A DNA stretch of 64,000 nt, from assembly GCF_030548465.1 (NCBI RefSeq), contig NZ_JAUOSF010000004.1, positions 248,001 to 312,000 of the forward strand. Reading direction: 5' to 3'. Source of the stretch: Tamlana sp. 2_MG-2023 (GTDB taxonomy: Bacteria; Bacteroidota; Bacteroidia; Flavobacteriales; Flavobacteriaceae). The position numbers and the translations under genes were made by a program. The notes beneath the pieces are model-generated. The model was not told where the DNA came from. It ran no database searches and worked only from the letters and a program-made list of their open reading frames with translations. Shown here piece by piece: positions 35,413-45,572 of this stretch (positions are counted from its first letter, which is position 1; every line of letters starts with the position of its first letter).

Positions 35413-37380
35413 ATGGCAAAGGACAATAAAAAACCAAAAGACAACAAACCAAAATTTAGTCCGTATTGGGTTTACGGGGCATTAATAGCTTTATTTTTAG
35501 GATTTCAATTATTCAGTGGAGATAGTTATGAAAGTGGTAACACAACTACCCCGCAAGAATTCTTCCAATATTTAAAAGATGGTGACGTAGCCCGTGTGAA
35601 CATTGTAAAAAACACACGTGTTGCAAAGGTATATTTAACTTCTGAAGCACAGTCTAAAGAAGTACATAAAGGCTCTAAACCCCAATCTATTATTCCTTCG
35701 GCAACAGAATTACCAAACTATAAATTTGAATTTGGTGATCTTCAAAATTTTGAAAACGAATTAAATGAAGGCATAAAAGATTTACCTACAAAACCATCGG
35801 TAACCTTTGATACGGAAACCAATGACTTAGGGAACCTTTTAATGGGCATTCTTCCTTTTATCTTACTTATTGGTGTATGGATATTTATCATGAGACGTAT
35901 GTCTGGTGGTGCAGGAGGTGGTGCAGGAGGCCAAATTTTTAACATCGGAAAATCAAAAGCTAAGCTTTTTGATGAAAAAACTGAAGTTAAAACAACCTTT
36001 AAAGATGTTGCTGGATTAGAAGGCGCTAAAGAAGAAGTACAAGAAATTGTAGATTTCCTTAAATTCCCTGAAAAATATACCACCCTTGGTGGAAAAATTC
36101 CTAAAGGTGCATTACTTGTAGGACCTCCAGGAACTGGTAAAACCTTATTAGCTAAGGCTGTTGCAGGTGAAGCTAAAGTGCCTTTCTTCTCATTGTCTGG
36201 TTCAGATTTTGTAGAAATGTTTGTTGGTGTAGGAGCATCTCGTGTTAGAGATTTATTCAAACAAGCTAAGGAAAAATCGCCTTCAATCATTTTTATTGAT
36301 GAAATTGATGCCATTGGACGTGCTAGAGGTAAAAATGCGATGTCAGGAAGTAATGATGAACGAGAAAACACGTTAAATCAGTTATTAACTGAAATGGATG
36401 GTTTTGGAACCAACACCAATGTTATTGTGATTGCTGCTACGAACAGAGCTGACATTTTAGATAAAGCTTTAATGCGTGCTGGACGTTTTGATAGACAGAT
36501 TTTTGTTGATTTACCAGACGTTCGTGAACGTGAAGAAATATTTGAAGTACATCTAAGACCGCTTAAAAAAGCTGAAAACTTAGATTTAGATTTCCTTTCA
36601 AAACAAACACCAGGTTTTTCTGGAGCCGATATTGCCAATGTCTGTAATGAAGCGGCTCTAATTGCTGCAAGAAACAACAAAAAGGCTGTAGACAAACAAG
36701 ATTTTCTAGATGCTGTTGATAGAATTATTGGCGGATTAGAAAAGAAAAATAAAATTATTACCCCTAGCGAGAAAAAAGCTGTAGCTTTCCACGAAGCTGG
36801 ACATGCCACAGTGAGTTGGATGCTAGAGCATGCTGCGCCATTGGTAAAAGTTACTATTGTACCTCGTGGTCGTTCACTTGGTGCTGCTTGGTACTTACCA
36901 GAGGAACGTTTAATTGTGCGTCCGGAACAAATGCTAGACGAAATGTGCGCCGCTCTTGGTGGTCGTGCTGCTGAAAAAGTAATCTTCGATAAAATTTCAA
37001 CAGGTGCTTTAAGTGATTTAGAAAAAGTAACGAAACAAGCCCGTGCCATGGTAACCATTTACGGTTTAAGTGACAAAGTTGGAAACTTAACGTATTATGA
37101 TTCTGGACAAAGTGATCATGGTTTCACGAAACCTTATAGTGAAGAAACAGCTGTTTTAATTGATAAAGAAATCTCAGCTATTATTGAAGAGCAATACCAA
37201 CGTGCTATCAAGTTACTTGAAGAAAACAAAGACAAGTTAACGGAATTGGCAGAGGTACTTTTAGAAAAAGAAGTGATCTTCAAGGATAACCTTGAGAAAA
37301 TATTCGGAAAACGTGCCTTCCTTAGAGAAGAAGCGATAACGTCTAAACCTGAAAATAATAATACTGAAGAACAAGCTTAG
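35413..37380 (+). CDS. ftsH: ATP-dependent zinc metalloprotease FtsH
   Basis: A 655-residue inner-membrane AAA+ protease degrading misassembled membrane and short-lived regulatory proteins. Two transmembrane helices (about 17-34 and 138-158) enclose a periplasmic domain; Walker A GPPGTGKT (about 237-244), Walker B IIFIDEID (about 293-300), the SRH region with [17 protein letters not shown], and the zinc motif HEAGH (about 460-464). A Gly/Ala-rich linker ([11 protein letters not shown]) follows the second helix. Full length and intact. Confidence 0.96.
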   Translation: MAKDNKKPKDNKPKFSPYWVYGALIALFLGFQLFSGDSYESGNTTTPQEFFQYLKDGDVARVNIVKNTRVAKVYLTSEAQSKEVHKGSKPQSIIPSATELPNYKFEFGDLQNFENELNEGIKDLPTKPSVTFDTETNDLGNLLMGILPFILLIGVWIFIMRRMSGGAGGGAGGQIFNIGKSKAKLFDEKTEVKTTFKDVAGLEGAKEEVQEIVDFLKFPEKYTTLGGKIPKGALLVGPPGTGKTLLAKAVAGEAKVPFFSLSGSDFVEMFVGVGASRVRDLFKQAKEKSPSIIFIDEIDAIGRARGKNAMSGSNDERENTLNQLLTEMDGFGTNTNVIVIAATNRADILDKALMRAGRFDRQIFVDLPDVREREEIFEVHLRPLKKAENLDLDFLSKQTPGFSGADIANVCNEAALIAARNNKKAVDKQDFLDAVDRIIGGLEKKNKIITPSEKKAVAFHEAGHATVSWMLEHAAPLVKVTIVPRGRSLGAAWYLPEERLIVRPEQMLDEMCAALGGRAAEKVIFDKISTGALSDLEKVTKQARAMVTIYGLSDKVGNLTYYDSGQSDHGFTKPYSEETAVLIDKEISAIIEEQYQRAIKLLEENKDKLTELAEVLLEKEVIFKDNLEKIFGKRAFLREEAITSKPENNNTEEQA

Positions 37381-37446
37381 AACTTTTTAAATTTTAAGTT
37401 GGATACAAAAATCTTAAATTAATCATATGATTAGTTTAAGATTTTT

Positions 37447-37454
37447 TATATTTG
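37447..37454 (+). promoter_or_regulatory. -7 promoter box (TATATTTG) upstream of the LUD gene
   Basis: A perfect TAnnTTTG match, 40 bp before the LUD gene in the 114-bp gap after ftsH. It suggests that the LUD-cdsA-psd-ACBP genes have their own promoter. The short inverted phrase AATCTTAAATT/TTTAAGATT upstream of it could be a weak terminator for ftsH. Confidence 0.4.
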
Positions 37455-37494
37455 ATGATCCTCTCAAATTAAATTCTTATAATCATAGCACTTA

Positions 37495-38103
37495 ATGAGT
37501 CTTTTTAGAAAAATTTTTGGTTCAAAATCTAAGAAACCTGACGAGGAGATGAAATCAGATCATAGAGGGCGTTATATGCCAGAAGTAAAAATCCCTATTG
37601 ATGAGCGGTTTACAATAAACTTCAAGGCCAATGGCGGTAAATTTCTATATTGTGATGACTTAAAGGAAGTGTACCAAAACTTAGGGCACATCATTAATGA
37701 AAATGACTGGCAACAAGAAGAGGTGCTTTTATTAGATTCAGAATTACAGAATAAGTTTAAAACCCTGAACTTAAATCCAACCAAAAAACTTAACCAAGCT
37801 CCTTTTTTCTTAACAACTTGTGAAAATTTAATTGCAAATGATGGATCTATCTTAATTTCATCAAAACAGATTTTTGAGAAAAAACTTATCGAACTTCCTT
37901 TCAATTTTATTGTATTTGCAACAACAAGTCAATTAGTAGAAACTATTGGTGAAGGATTAAAAGGTATTAAGTCTAAGAACACGAAACAAATCCCAACCAA
38001 TATCACTACAATTAAGCATTTTAAATCTGGCGAAGATAATGACTTCCTAAGCTATGGCAGTAGCGCTAAAAACCTATACCTCCTACTCTTAGAAGATTTA
38101 TAG
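37495..38103 (+). CDS. LUD domain-containing protein (LutC-like)
   Basis: A 202-residue protein of the LUD/LutC superfamily. A basic N-tail is followed by the alpha/beta core; the segments LTTCENLIANDGSILIS and PFNFIVFATTSQLVETIGEGL correspond to the nucleotide/CoA-binding face of LUD domains. LutC takes part in lactate oxidation with LutA/LutB, but neither is here. Its fixed place between ftsH and cdsA suggests another, envelope- or lipid-related role, which is unknown. It ends 1 bp before cdsA. Confidence 0.7.
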   Translation: MSLFRKIFGSKSKKPDEEMKSDHRGRYMPEVKIPIDERFTINFKANGGKFLYCDDLKEVYQNLGHIINENDWQQEEVLLLDSELQNKFKTLNLNPTKKLNQAPFFLTTCENLIANDGSILISSKQIFEKKLIELPFNFIVFATTSQLVETIGEGLKGIKSKNTKQIPTNITTIKHFKSGEDNDFLSYGSSAKNLYLLLLEDL

Positions 38104-38104
38104 A

Positions 38105-38926
38105 ATGAAAGAAATAGTTATTCGGTCCCTATCAGGATTTCTTTATATATCAATTTTACTTGTTTCATTATATTTTGAGCATCTATTAATTGCGCTATTT
38201 TGTGTCTTCGGATTAATATGTTTGGCTGAATTTCAAAAACTCATTCAGCTAAAAAGTAATATTCCTTACATCATCTTTATAATACTTTATATCTTCTTCG
38301 GATATTGGCAAACGGTATTAAACACCAATGAGGGATTAATCGAAGCCACTCAAATACTCCTAGTATTATCTATTTTTGTGAACCTATTTTTAATAAAGGA
38401 TTTGTTTTCTGAAAAAACAATACCACTATTTAGTACAAAACGTTTTTTACTAACGACTTTCTACCTGTCTAGCGCTTTTGTTTTTTTGGTACTTATTACA
38501 ACAAATCATCAGGAGTACAATCCTAAAATATTATTGGGAACCTTTATATTGATTTGGGTTAACGATACTTTTGCTTTTTTAGTTGGTAAAAACTTCGGTA
38601 AACAAAAACTCTTTGAATCCATTTCACCTAAAAAAACAGTTGAAGGTTTTCTTGGCGGACTCTTCTTTTCCTGTGTAGCAAGCTATTTTATTGCTACCTT
38701 TACCGAGACTTTAAACTCGGCAAGCTGGTTAGTTTTAAGTATTATTGTTAGTGTTTTTGGCACGCTAGGCGATTTAATAGAATCTAAGTTTAAAAGACAA
38801 GCTAAAGTAAAAGACAGTGGTGTTATCATGCCAGGTCACGGAGGATTATTAGATCGTTTAGATAGTATTATTTTTGCTGCACCGTTTATATATTTATTTT
38901 TAAGAATTTTATATTATGTTTCATAA
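38105..38926 (+). CDS. cdsA: phosphatidate cytidylyltransferase
   Basis: A 273-residue polytopic membrane enzyme making CDP-diacylglycerol from phosphatidate and CTP, the entry to phospholipid synthesis. About seven helices; the C-terminal signature covers KFKRQAKVKDSGVIMPGHGG and LLDRLDSIIFAAP, and ISPKKTVEGFLGG precedes it. It overlaps the phosphatidylserine decarboxylase start by 11 bp, consistent with coupled synthesis of phosphatidylethanolamine. Confidence 0.94.
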   Translation: MKEIVIRSLSGFLYISILLVSLYFEHLLIALFCVFGLICLAEFQKLIQLKSNIPYIIFIILYIFFGYWQTVLNTNEGLIEATQILLVLSIFVNLFLIKDLFSEKTIPLFSTKRFLLTTFYLSSAFVFLVLITTNHQEYNPKILLGTFILIWVNDTFAFLVGKNFGKQKLFESISPKKTVEGFLGGLFFSCVASYFIATFTETLNSASWLVLSIIVSVFGTLGDLIESKFKRQAKVKDSGVIMPGHGGLLDRLDSIIFAAPFIYLFLRILYYVS

Positions 38927-39569
38927 AGAAGGCTATAAAATTATAGTAATAACGTTTATCATCGTTATTGGATCTGCTTTACTTGTTGATAGTTTTATCA
39001 CTATAAATTGGCTAAGAATCGTTTTGCTGCTAGCTTTAATCGTTTTCTTGGTACTTATACTTCAGTTCTTTAGAAACCCAAAAAGACTCACGAATTTAAA
39101 CAACAACCAAGTATTATCTCCTGTAGACGGTAAAGTTGTGGTCATAGAAGAGGTTTTTGAAAAGGAGTATTTTAAAGAAAAACGCCTGCAAGTCAGTGTG
39201 TTTATGTCTCCAATAAATGTGCATGTTACACGCTACCCTATTAGTGGTAATGTTATTTTCAGCAAATATCATCCTGGCAAATATTTAGTAGCATGGCACC
39301 CAAAAGCTAGTGAAGAGAATGAGCGAACCACCGTAGTTGTTGAAAATGAAACTTACGGAAAAGTATTATACAGACAAATTGCTGGAGCGCTTGCTAAACG
39401 CATCGTTAACTATGCTGAATTAAATGATAAAGCGGTTCAAGGAACTGATTCTGGCTTTATTAAATTTGGATCTAGAGTTGATTTATATCTACCACTAGAC
39501 ACACAAATTAAGGTGCAGTTAAATCAGAAAGTTCGTGGTGGTGAAAGTATTATAGCTGAATTAAAATAA
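38916..39569 (+). CDS. psd: phosphatidylserine decarboxylase
   Basis: A 217-residue proenzyme converting phosphatidylserine to phosphatidylethanolamine. Two hydrophobic helices at the N-terminus anchor it; LSPVDGKVVVIEEV (about 68-81), VFMSPINVHVTRYP (about 98-111) and the self-cleaving site FGSR (about 185-188), where the Ser becomes the pyruvoyl group, are visible. It is the short bacterial (type II) form. Followed 3 bp later by the acyl-CoA-binding protein. Confidence 0.93.
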   Translation: MFHKEGYKIIVITFIIVIGSALLVDSFITINWLRIVLLLALIVFLVLILQFFRNPKRLTNLNNNQVLSPVDGKVVVIEEVFEKEYFKEKRLQVSVFMSPINVHVTRYPISGNVIFSKYHPGKYLVAWHPKASEENERTTVVVENETYGKVLYRQIAGALAKRIVNYAELNDKAVQGTDSGFIKFGSRVDLYLPLDTQIKVQLNQKVRGGESIIAELK

Positions 39570-39572
39570 TAA

Positions 39573-39839
39573 ATGAGCAAAAGTGATTTAGATATTGAAT
39601 TTGATCAAGCTGTAGATCGTGTTAACGCTTATACGGAACCTTTCCCTGCCGATACTTTATTGAAGCTATATGCGTACTACAAAAAGGCCACAAATGACTA
39701 TGGACGCCCAAGAAGCAAAAAACCCATCATAAACGCCTTTAAAACAAATGCGCTATTTCAAGCCAAAGGCTTAACTGAAGATGAGGCCAAGCAGTTGTAT
39801 ATAGAGCTTGTTGACAATTACTTCCTATACAGAAAATAA
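39573..39839 (+). CDS. acyl-CoA-binding protein (ACBP)
   Basis: An 88-residue four-helix protein. DIEFDQAVDRVNAYTEPFPADTLLKLYAYYKKAT contains the helix 2 YxxYKxAT motif that holds the CoA, although the usual GD.. segment is replaced by NDYGRPRSKKP. It binds long-chain acyl-CoA esters in the cytoplasm. ACBPs are mainly eukaryotic but occur in Bacteroidota; the operon with cdsA and psd fits a role in phospholipid supply. Confidence 0.85.
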   Translation: MSKSDLDIEFDQAVDRVNAYTEPFPADTLLKLYAYYKKATNDYGRPRSKKPIINAFKTNALFQAKGLTEDEAKQLYIELVDNYFLYRK

Positions 39840-40454
39840 GATTAAAGCAAGTTATTCCCTTTTAGCTTTCTATTCGGTTTATTATTTATCTACTCTGTTT
39901 TTGTCTCCTTTTTCTATCTTACTAATTAAACAATCTTTTGAAAATTTCAAGGTTCAATCTTAAAACAGCTAGAATAACTTGTAATAGAATATCATGTAAT
40001 ATTATTTCAATTATTAGCGTTTAACTTTCGTTTTAACTCAACAAAGAAAACAGCTTATACCGTCCCTAAATTTCAATAAATTATTACTATCGAAGTAACT
40101 TTAGGGTTATCTACTTTAGCTTTTAGTAATCAATTATCAAATTTCTCCTTTTTTAGTTAATCGTAATTTCCGGAAAAACACCAATAGCACTTAATACCAT
40201 CGCGTTCGTAAAAATTAGTTAAATGTATGACTATAATGAGGCACGAACATAATTATTCAAAAATTACACAGTATATCGGTGAACATACCTAATGTACTTT
40301 TTGTCATTCTTTTAAAGGTTAAGCAATTAGAGGAACCTCACGAACCATTGAAAGGTTCTTCAGCTGTACCTCCTACTGAAGAATAAAATCAAGATCATTT
40401 TAATTCTATGTCAGGTTACGGACAACCAAAAAATAATTCACTATCATGTCATGC
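39840..40454. other. long AT-rich spacer, possible gene debris
   Basis: No intact gene. A + strand reading at about 40318-40386 (VKQLEEPHEPLKGSSAVPPTEE, then a stop) looks like the tail of a coding sequence, and a hydrophobic 25-codon reading lies at about 39852-39928, but neither has a credible start or a known family. No tRNA or riboswitch was seen. Confidence 0.35.
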
Positions 40455-40492
40455 AAAAAAAAGGGCATTCTGATGTCAGAATGCCCTTTTTA
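40455..40492. terminator. bidirectional intrinsic terminator
   Basis: GGGCATTCTGA (40463-40473) and TCAGAATGCCC (40476-40486) form a perfect stem with A8 before and T5 after, so it can stop transcription from both sides. Its main user is the minus-strand OmpA gene that ends at 40525. Confidence 0.88.
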
Positions 40493-40524
40493 AGTATGTA
40501 TTATTGGATTAAAATTCTATTCTT

Positions 40525-41634
40525 CTATTCCCAAATTAATTCATAATCCGTTCTACGGTTTTCTCTGTGCTCTTCTCTAGTACATTTAACACCATCAGAA
40601 CATCCATTGTTTAACTGAGTTTCACCAAATCCATCAGCTTGGAATCTAGATCTATCAATACCATGAGTTACTGCATAATCTACGATACTTTTTGATCTCT
40701 TTTGAGATAACTGAAGGTTATAGTCTTTCGCTCCTCTACTATCTGCATGAGATTTAATATCTAGAACAGCTGTTGGGTATTTATTCATGAATACAACCAA
40801 TTCATCAACGATATCTTGATCGTCAGAGGTTAAAGTTGAAGAATCAAAATCGTAGTACACACGACGTACTTCACTCAAGTCAGATGCCATTTGTTCACGT
40901 AAAATAGCTTCTTCATCTACTTTAGGTTCTGGAGTAGGCTCTACAACAGGAGTTGCTTCAACAACTGGTTCTGGTTCTGGCTCTGGTTCTTTCTCTACAA
41001 CAGGAGCAGGCTCAGGTTTCTTCTTTTTAAAGATACCAGGTTTAAACACCACACCAATAGCATGTTGAATATGGTTCTCACCTTTATCATCCTTATTAAT
41101 ACCCCATTTACCCATGGTATTTAAATTGATTGCCCAGTTTTTACTTTTACCTATCCAAAAATTTGCACCAGCACCAGCATTAAAAGTTACAACTCTATTA
41201 TCAGCAATTGAAGACCCACCCATACCAACTTGTAGGTAAGGATCAAACCAACCTTGTCTTGGCGTAAATTTGTTTAAGCTATATGAGATCATACCATCTA
41301 CAGCCCAATAATCTTTATCTTCTGATAAAACAGGGTAATAGCCATCTAGCTTTTTACCTTCTTGTAACGTATTAATGGTACCAATAGCTTGAATAGCAAA
41401 ACCGCTACTACCTAATTTGTAACCAATATTTAATCTGTTTGGATAAGCTGTATAATGCCAGTTATCATCAAAATTGAAAGGCTCACTACCTGCCGTACCT
41501 GAATCGTCAACAAAGTTATAACCTAGTCCAAAAAACCAACCACCTTCTTTACTCTCTCCACTAGATTGAGCAGAAACATCTGAAAGGGATCCCATGACAA
41601 GCATGAGCAAACTTAAAAAGTAAATTTTTTTCAT
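40525..41634 (-). CDS. OmpA family outer membrane protein
   Basis: A 369-residue protein with a signal peptide (1-22), an N-terminal outer-membrane beta-barrel (about 30-205), a Pro/Glu/Val-rich linker (EPEPEPEPVV, about 212-240) and a C-terminal OmpA domain that binds peptidoglycan (about 260-369; VYYDFDSSTL, IKSHADSRGAKDYNLQLSQKRS and the ENRRTDYEL end). A Cys pair in NNGCSDGVKCT probably forms a disulfide, as in related flavobacterial porins. It links the outer membrane to the wall. Strong terminator downstream; probably well expressed. Confidence 0.92.
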   Translation of the reverse strand: MKKIYFLSLLMLVMGSLSDVSAQSSGESKEGGWFFGLGYNFVDDSGTAGSEPFNFDDNWHYTAYPNRLNIGYKLGSSGFAIQAIGTINTLQEGKKLDGYYPVLSEDKDYWAVDGMISYSLNKFTPRQGWFDPYLQVGMGGSSIADNRVVTFNAGAGANFWIGKSKNWAINLNTMGKWGINKDDKGENHIQHAIGVVFKPGIFKKKKPEPAPVVEKEPEPEPEPVVEATPVVEPTPEPKVDEEAILREQMASDLSEVRRVYYDFDSSTLTSDDQDIVDELVVFMNKYPTAVLDIKSHADSRGAKDYNLQLSQKRSKSIVDYAVTHGIDRSRFQADGFGETQLNNGCSDGVKCTREEHRENRRTDYELIWE

Positions 41635-41707
41635 AATTAATTAATTAATTTAAGCAACTGATAATCAACAGTGAGTCTATTGATCTTATATTACTTGATT
41701 TGAGTAT

Positions 41708-41715
41708 CAAATATA
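41708..41715 (-). promoter_or_regulatory. -7 promoter box for the OmpA gene
   Basis: CAAATATA on the + strand reads TATATTTG on the minus strand, a perfect TAnnTTTG, leaving an AT-rich leader of about 70 bases. Apart from this and the valS terminator, the 41635-42048 space shows nothing recognisable. Confidence 0.5.
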
Positions 41716-41977
41716 AAAAATTGGTAAGATTATTCATAACTAATACTAGGAAATCTTAAAAAAACCATAAAAACATGAAATTAAGACACCTCCATTATAC
41801 AATTCTATTTTTTTTGAACACATAAATCACGAAACCTCAATATTTATTAACCTATACTAAGAATAACTCACACAAAAACATCTAAAGATTATCAATATTT
41901 GATACTAATTTCCAATTTTATATCAAAACATTACAAGACACACAATCGAAACCTTGCTCGCGAAAAAGTCGAACAAC

Positions 41978-42021
41978 AAAAAAAGAGCTTTTCAGTTATG
42001 TTAAACATAATTGAAAAGCTC
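41978..42021 (-). terminator. intrinsic terminator of valS
   Basis: GAGCTTTTCA (41985-41994) pairs with TGAAAAGCTC (42012-42021), extended inward by GTTATGTT/AACATAAT with one mismatch. On the minus strand the stem is followed by about seven T residues. Confidence 0.88.
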
Positions 42022-42048
42022 CATATTATAAATAGTCTCGAAGAAAAA

Positions 42049-44685
42049 TTAACCCAAATTGGCTAGACTTGCTTTCAAAGTTTCTATTTTATTTAAAGCA
42101 TCAGCTTCTTTTTTCTTTTCACTGGCAACTACCTGCTCTGGTGCACCTGAAACAAACCTTTCATTAGATAATTTCTTTTGAACAGATTTAAGAAAACCTT
42201 CCGTGTATTTTAATTCTTCAGTAAGTTTTTGAACTTCAGCTTCAACATCAATCGCTCCAACCATCGGAATAAAATACTCATTGGATTTCACCCTAAAAGT
42301 TAAAGCGCCTTCAACTGCTTCTTTAGTAATTTCTATAGCTTCTAAATTCCCCAATTTAGCGATAACACCATCAAAAGTAGTTGTGGTATTTTCATTATTT
42401 ATCACTGAAAAAGCGATGGCATCCTTAAATGCGATATTTTTCTGTTTTCTAATGTTTCTAATACCCGAAATTACTTCAGAAGCAAATTCAAATTCTGAAA
42501 TTAAATTATCATTAACAGTCTTACCTTCTGGCCACTTAGATACTATTAATGCCTCTTCAGGTGTTCTTTCCGAAATATATTGCCAAATTTCTTCAGATAA
42601 AAAGGGCATAAAAGGATGTAAAACTTTTAAATTATTCTCAAAAGCTGCAATAACTGCTTTATACGTTTTAGCATCAATAGGCTTTTGATATGCCGGTTTG
42701 ATAATTTCTAATAACCAAGATGAAAAATCATCCATGATTAATTTATAAATAGACATTAAAGCATCGCTCAGTCTGTATTTACTAAAATGATCTTCTATTT
42801 CAATTAAAGCCTTCTGGAATTTAGCTTCGTACCAATCTAATCCCACCTTCGATGTTTCAGGCTGCTCAATAGTTTCATCTATTTCCCAACCTTGAATTAA
42901 ACGGAAAGCATTCCATATTTTATTTCCAAAAGCTTTTCCTTGCTGACAAAGAGCTTCGTCAAACATGAGATCATTACCAGCTGCGGAACTCAATAAAAGT
43001 CCAACACGAACCCCATCGGCACCATATTCCTCTATAAGTTTTAAAGCGTCAGGAGAATTTCCTAACGATTTACTCATTTTACGACGTTGCTTATCACGAA
43101 CCAAACCAGTTAAATATACATTATTGAATGGTTTTTCATTCTTATACTCGTAACCTGAAATAATCATACGAGCTACCCAAAAGAATAAAATATCTGGCCC
43201 AGTAACCAAATCGTTGGTCGGGTAATAATATTTAATATCTTCATTTTCAGGATTTCTAATTCCGTCAAAAACAGACATTGGCCATATCCATGAAGAAAAC
43301 CAAGTATCTAAAGCATCGGTGTCTTGACGTAAATCTTCAGCTTTTAAATCTGTATTCTTTGTAGCTGTTTTTGCTAATTCTAGAGCCTCTTCTGCTGATT
43401 CAGCAACAACAAAATCATTCTTGCCATCACCATAGAAATATGCAGGAATTTGTTGGCCCCACATGAGCTGACGCGAAATATTCCAATCACGTATATTTTC
43501 CATCCAGTGACGGTACGTGTTTTCAAACTTTTTAGGAAACAATTTAATTTCAGAATCTTCACCTAAAACAGCCTCAATCGCTGGTTTAACCAATTCTTCC
43601 ATTTTCAAGAACCATTGATCACTTAATCGTGGCTCGATTACAGCTTTTGTTCTTTCAGAGGTTCCTACTTTATTGATATGCGTTTCAGTTTTTACTAAAA
43701 TGCCTTTTTCTTCTAATTCTTGCGTGATTTCTTTTCTAACCACAAAACGATCTTTGCCTTCATAATGCAATCCAAAACTATTTAAAGACGCATCATCATG
43801 AAAAATATCGATAACCTCTAAATTATGCTTATCTCCAAGATTTTTATCGTTTTCGTCATGTGCTGGTGTTACTTTTAAACACCCTGTACCAAATTCTACA
43901 TCCACGTAGTCATCTTCAATAATAGGGATCACACGATTACAAATGGGTACGATGGCTTTTTTTCCACGTAAGTGTGCAAAACGTTCATCATTCGGATTTA
44001 TACAAATAGCCGTATCACCAAAAATAGTTTCAGGTCGTGTAGTTGCAATGGTTAAAGTTTCATCACTTCCTTCAATTTTATATTCTAAATAATATAAATT
44101 ACCCTGACGTTCCTCATGTATAACTTCTTCATCAGAAAGTGTTGTTTTAGCCTCTGGATCCCAGTTTACCATACGGTAACCACGGTAGATAAGTCCTTTT
44201 TGATACAAATCAACAAAAACTTTAATCACAGATTCACTCATGTCATCATCCATGGTGAACTTCGTACGCTCCCAATCACAAGAACATCCTAATTTTTTAA
44301 GTTGTTCTAAAATAACCCCACCATATTCATGAGTCCAATCCCAAGCATGAGATAAAAATTCCTCTCTAGACAGGCTATTTTTATCAATGCCTTGCTCCTT
44401 AAGTTTCGCAACCACTTTAGCCTCTGTAGCAATAGAAGCATGATCTGTTCCAGGTACCCAACAGGCATTTTTCCCTAACAAACGTGCACGACGAATTAAA
44501 ACATCCTGAATGGTATTGTTAAGCATGTGCCCCATGTGTAAGACTCCTGTCACATTTGGAGGCGGAATTACTATGGTGTAAGGCTCTCTTTCATCAGGCT
44601 CTGAGTGAAAATAATTATGTTTCATCCAGTAGTTGTACCACTTGTCTTCTACTTGATGGGCATCATATTTTGATGGAATTTGCAT
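42049..44685 (-). CDS. valS: valyl-tRNA synthetase
   Basis: An 878-residue class I aminoacyl-tRNA synthetase. [16 protein letters not shown] holds the HIGH motif (HMGH), [15 protein letters not shown] the KMSKS loop; the editing (CP1) domain lies between ([12 protein letters not shown]). The C-terminal coiled coil (about 810-878) is the ValS tRNA-binding arm. The frame stays open upstream to a TTG at 44718, but ATG 44685 ([10 protein letters not shown]) is the normal start. A TACTTTTG box on the minus strand (44716-44723) lies about 30 bp before it. Confidence 0.95.
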   Translation of the reverse strand: MQIPSKYDAHQVEDKWYNYWMKHNYFHSEPDEREPYTIVIPPPNVTGVLHMGHMLNNTIQDVLIRRARLLGKNACWVPGTDHASIATEAKVVAKLKEQGIDKNSLSREEFLSHAWDWTHEYGGVILEQLKKLGCSCDWERTKFTMDDDMSESVIKVFVDLYQKGLIYRGYRMVNWDPEAKTTLSDEEVIHEERQGNLYYLEYKIEGSDETLTIATTRPETIFGDTAICINPNDERFAHLRGKKAIVPICNRVIPIIEDDYVDVEFGTGCLKVTPAHDENDKNLGDKHNLEVIDIFHDDASLNSFGLHYEGKDRFVVRKEITQELEEKGILVKTETHINKVGTSERTKAVIEPRLSDQWFLKMEELVKPAIEAVLGEDSEIKLFPKKFENTYRHWMENIRDWNISRQLMWGQQIPAYFYGDGKNDFVVAESAEEALELAKTATKNTDLKAEDLRQDTDALDTWFSSWIWPMSVFDGIRNPENEDIKYYYPTNDLVTGPDILFFWVARMIISGYEYKNEKPFNNVYLTGLVRDKQRRKMSKSLGNSPDALKLIEEYGADGVRVGLLLSSAAGNDLMFDEALCQQGKAFGNKIWNAFRLIQGWEIDETIEQPETSKVGLDWYEAKFQKALIEIEDHFSKYRLSDALMSIYKLIMDDFSSWLLEIIKPAYQKPIDAKTYKAVIAAFENNLKVLHPFMPFLSEEIWQYISERTPEEALIVSKWPEGKTVNDNLISEFEFASEVISGIRNIRKQKNIAFKDAIAFSVINNENTTTTFDGVIAKLGNLEAIEITKEAVEGALTFRVKSNEYFIPMVGAIDVEAEVQKLTEELKYTEGFLKSVQKKLSNERFVSGAPEQVVASEKKKEADALNKIETLKASLANLG

Positions 44686-44869
44686 GCTTTGGAATAATTT
44701 TTGAATAATAAAGTGCAAAAGTACTTATATTTCTTTTTCTGTGAAACTATTATATCAATTCATAACCTGAGCAGAAAACGATATTTTAACATATATATAG
44801 GCCTTCATTTAGAAGTGATCCGTACATTTGAATATTAGAATTGTGTTAACATTTAGGCGTTACATCTTT

Positions 44870-44877
44870 TATTTTTG
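44870..44877 (+). promoter_or_regulatory. -7 promoter box (TATTTTTG) for the DUF1573 gene
   Basis: Perfect TAnnTTTG match in the divergent space between valS and the DUF1573 gene, leaving a leader of about 75 bases. The opposite strand has TACTTTTG at 44716-44723 for valS. Confidence 0.45.
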
Positions 44878-44957
44878 CAGATTATCGGAAAAGTAAGTAT
44901 GTTTGAAGACTTATTACAAGGATAAACGAAGAAAAATCAACATAAAAATCATAAAAA

Positions 44958-45365
44958 ATGAAATCATTAATTACAATTTTATTTATCGGATTAATTAGTC
45001 TGTCGGTTAACGCTCAGGCAAAAATTCAATTTGAATCGGATACTATAGATTATGGAACTGTAGAAAAAGGTTCTGATGGCGTTCGTGTTTTTAAATTTAC
45101 AAACACAGGAAATGAGCCACTTATCATTTCTAAAGTATCATCTAGTTGTGGTTGTACTATTCCTAAAAAACCGAAAGATCCTATTTTGCCAGGTAAAAAA
45201 GGAGAAATCGAAGTGAAATATGACACCAACAGAGTCAACCCTATTAGAAAAACAATTACGGTAATTTCTAATGCTGAAACTCCAACTGTAGCGCTTAAAA
45301 TTAAAGGTCTAGTCGTTGAAAAAGGAGGCGTTATGGATAAAAAAGACAAAAGTGTAATGCAATAA
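44958..45365 (+). CDS. DUF1573 domain secreted protein
   Basis: A 135-residue protein with a Sec signal peptide (1-19, ending VNAQA) and a single immunoglobulin-like DUF1573 domain (FESDTIDYGTVEKGSDGVRVF ... SSCGCTIP). The SCGC pair near 60-65 is typical of the family. These small proteins are abundant in Bacteroidota; the function is unknown, though the fold (ASH/MSP-like) suggests protein binding in the periplasm or on the surface. Monocistronic, with its own terminator. Confidence 0.85.
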   Translation: MKSLITILFIGLISLSVNAQAKIQFESDTIDYGTVEKGSDGVRVFKFTNTGNEPLIISKVSSSCGCTIPKKPKDPILPGKKGEIEVKYDTNRVNPIRKTITVISNAETPTVALKIKGLVVEKGGVMDKKDKSVMQ

Positions 45366-45392
45366 AAGAGCGTTTCTTTTCATAAAACACCA

Positions 45393-45425
45393 AAAGGCTT
45401 AAACAAACGTTTAAGCCTTTTTTAT
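45393..45425 (+). terminator. intrinsic terminator after the DUF1573 gene
   Basis: AAAGGCTTAAAC (45393-45404) pairs with GTTTAAGCCTTT (45409-45420) around a 4-base loop, followed by a T run. Confidence 0.88.
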
Positions 45426-45572
45426 TTACAGGCCTACAATTAAACAAATTAACAAAAGTTTGAGCTATTTCTTAGCGAACTCATCAAATCCTTAGATATA
45501 CGCTCATATTTAAACCCGTTTATTGCAAAACTTCATATAATTTTCTCAACTTTACACCCTAAAATTTACCAA

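Noticed and set aside
35742-37058. Two long minus-strand ORFs (209 and 226 codons) opposite ftsH
   Set aside because: They are antisense shadows of a highly conserved gene, with Ser/Pro/Lys-rich composition typical of mirror frames.
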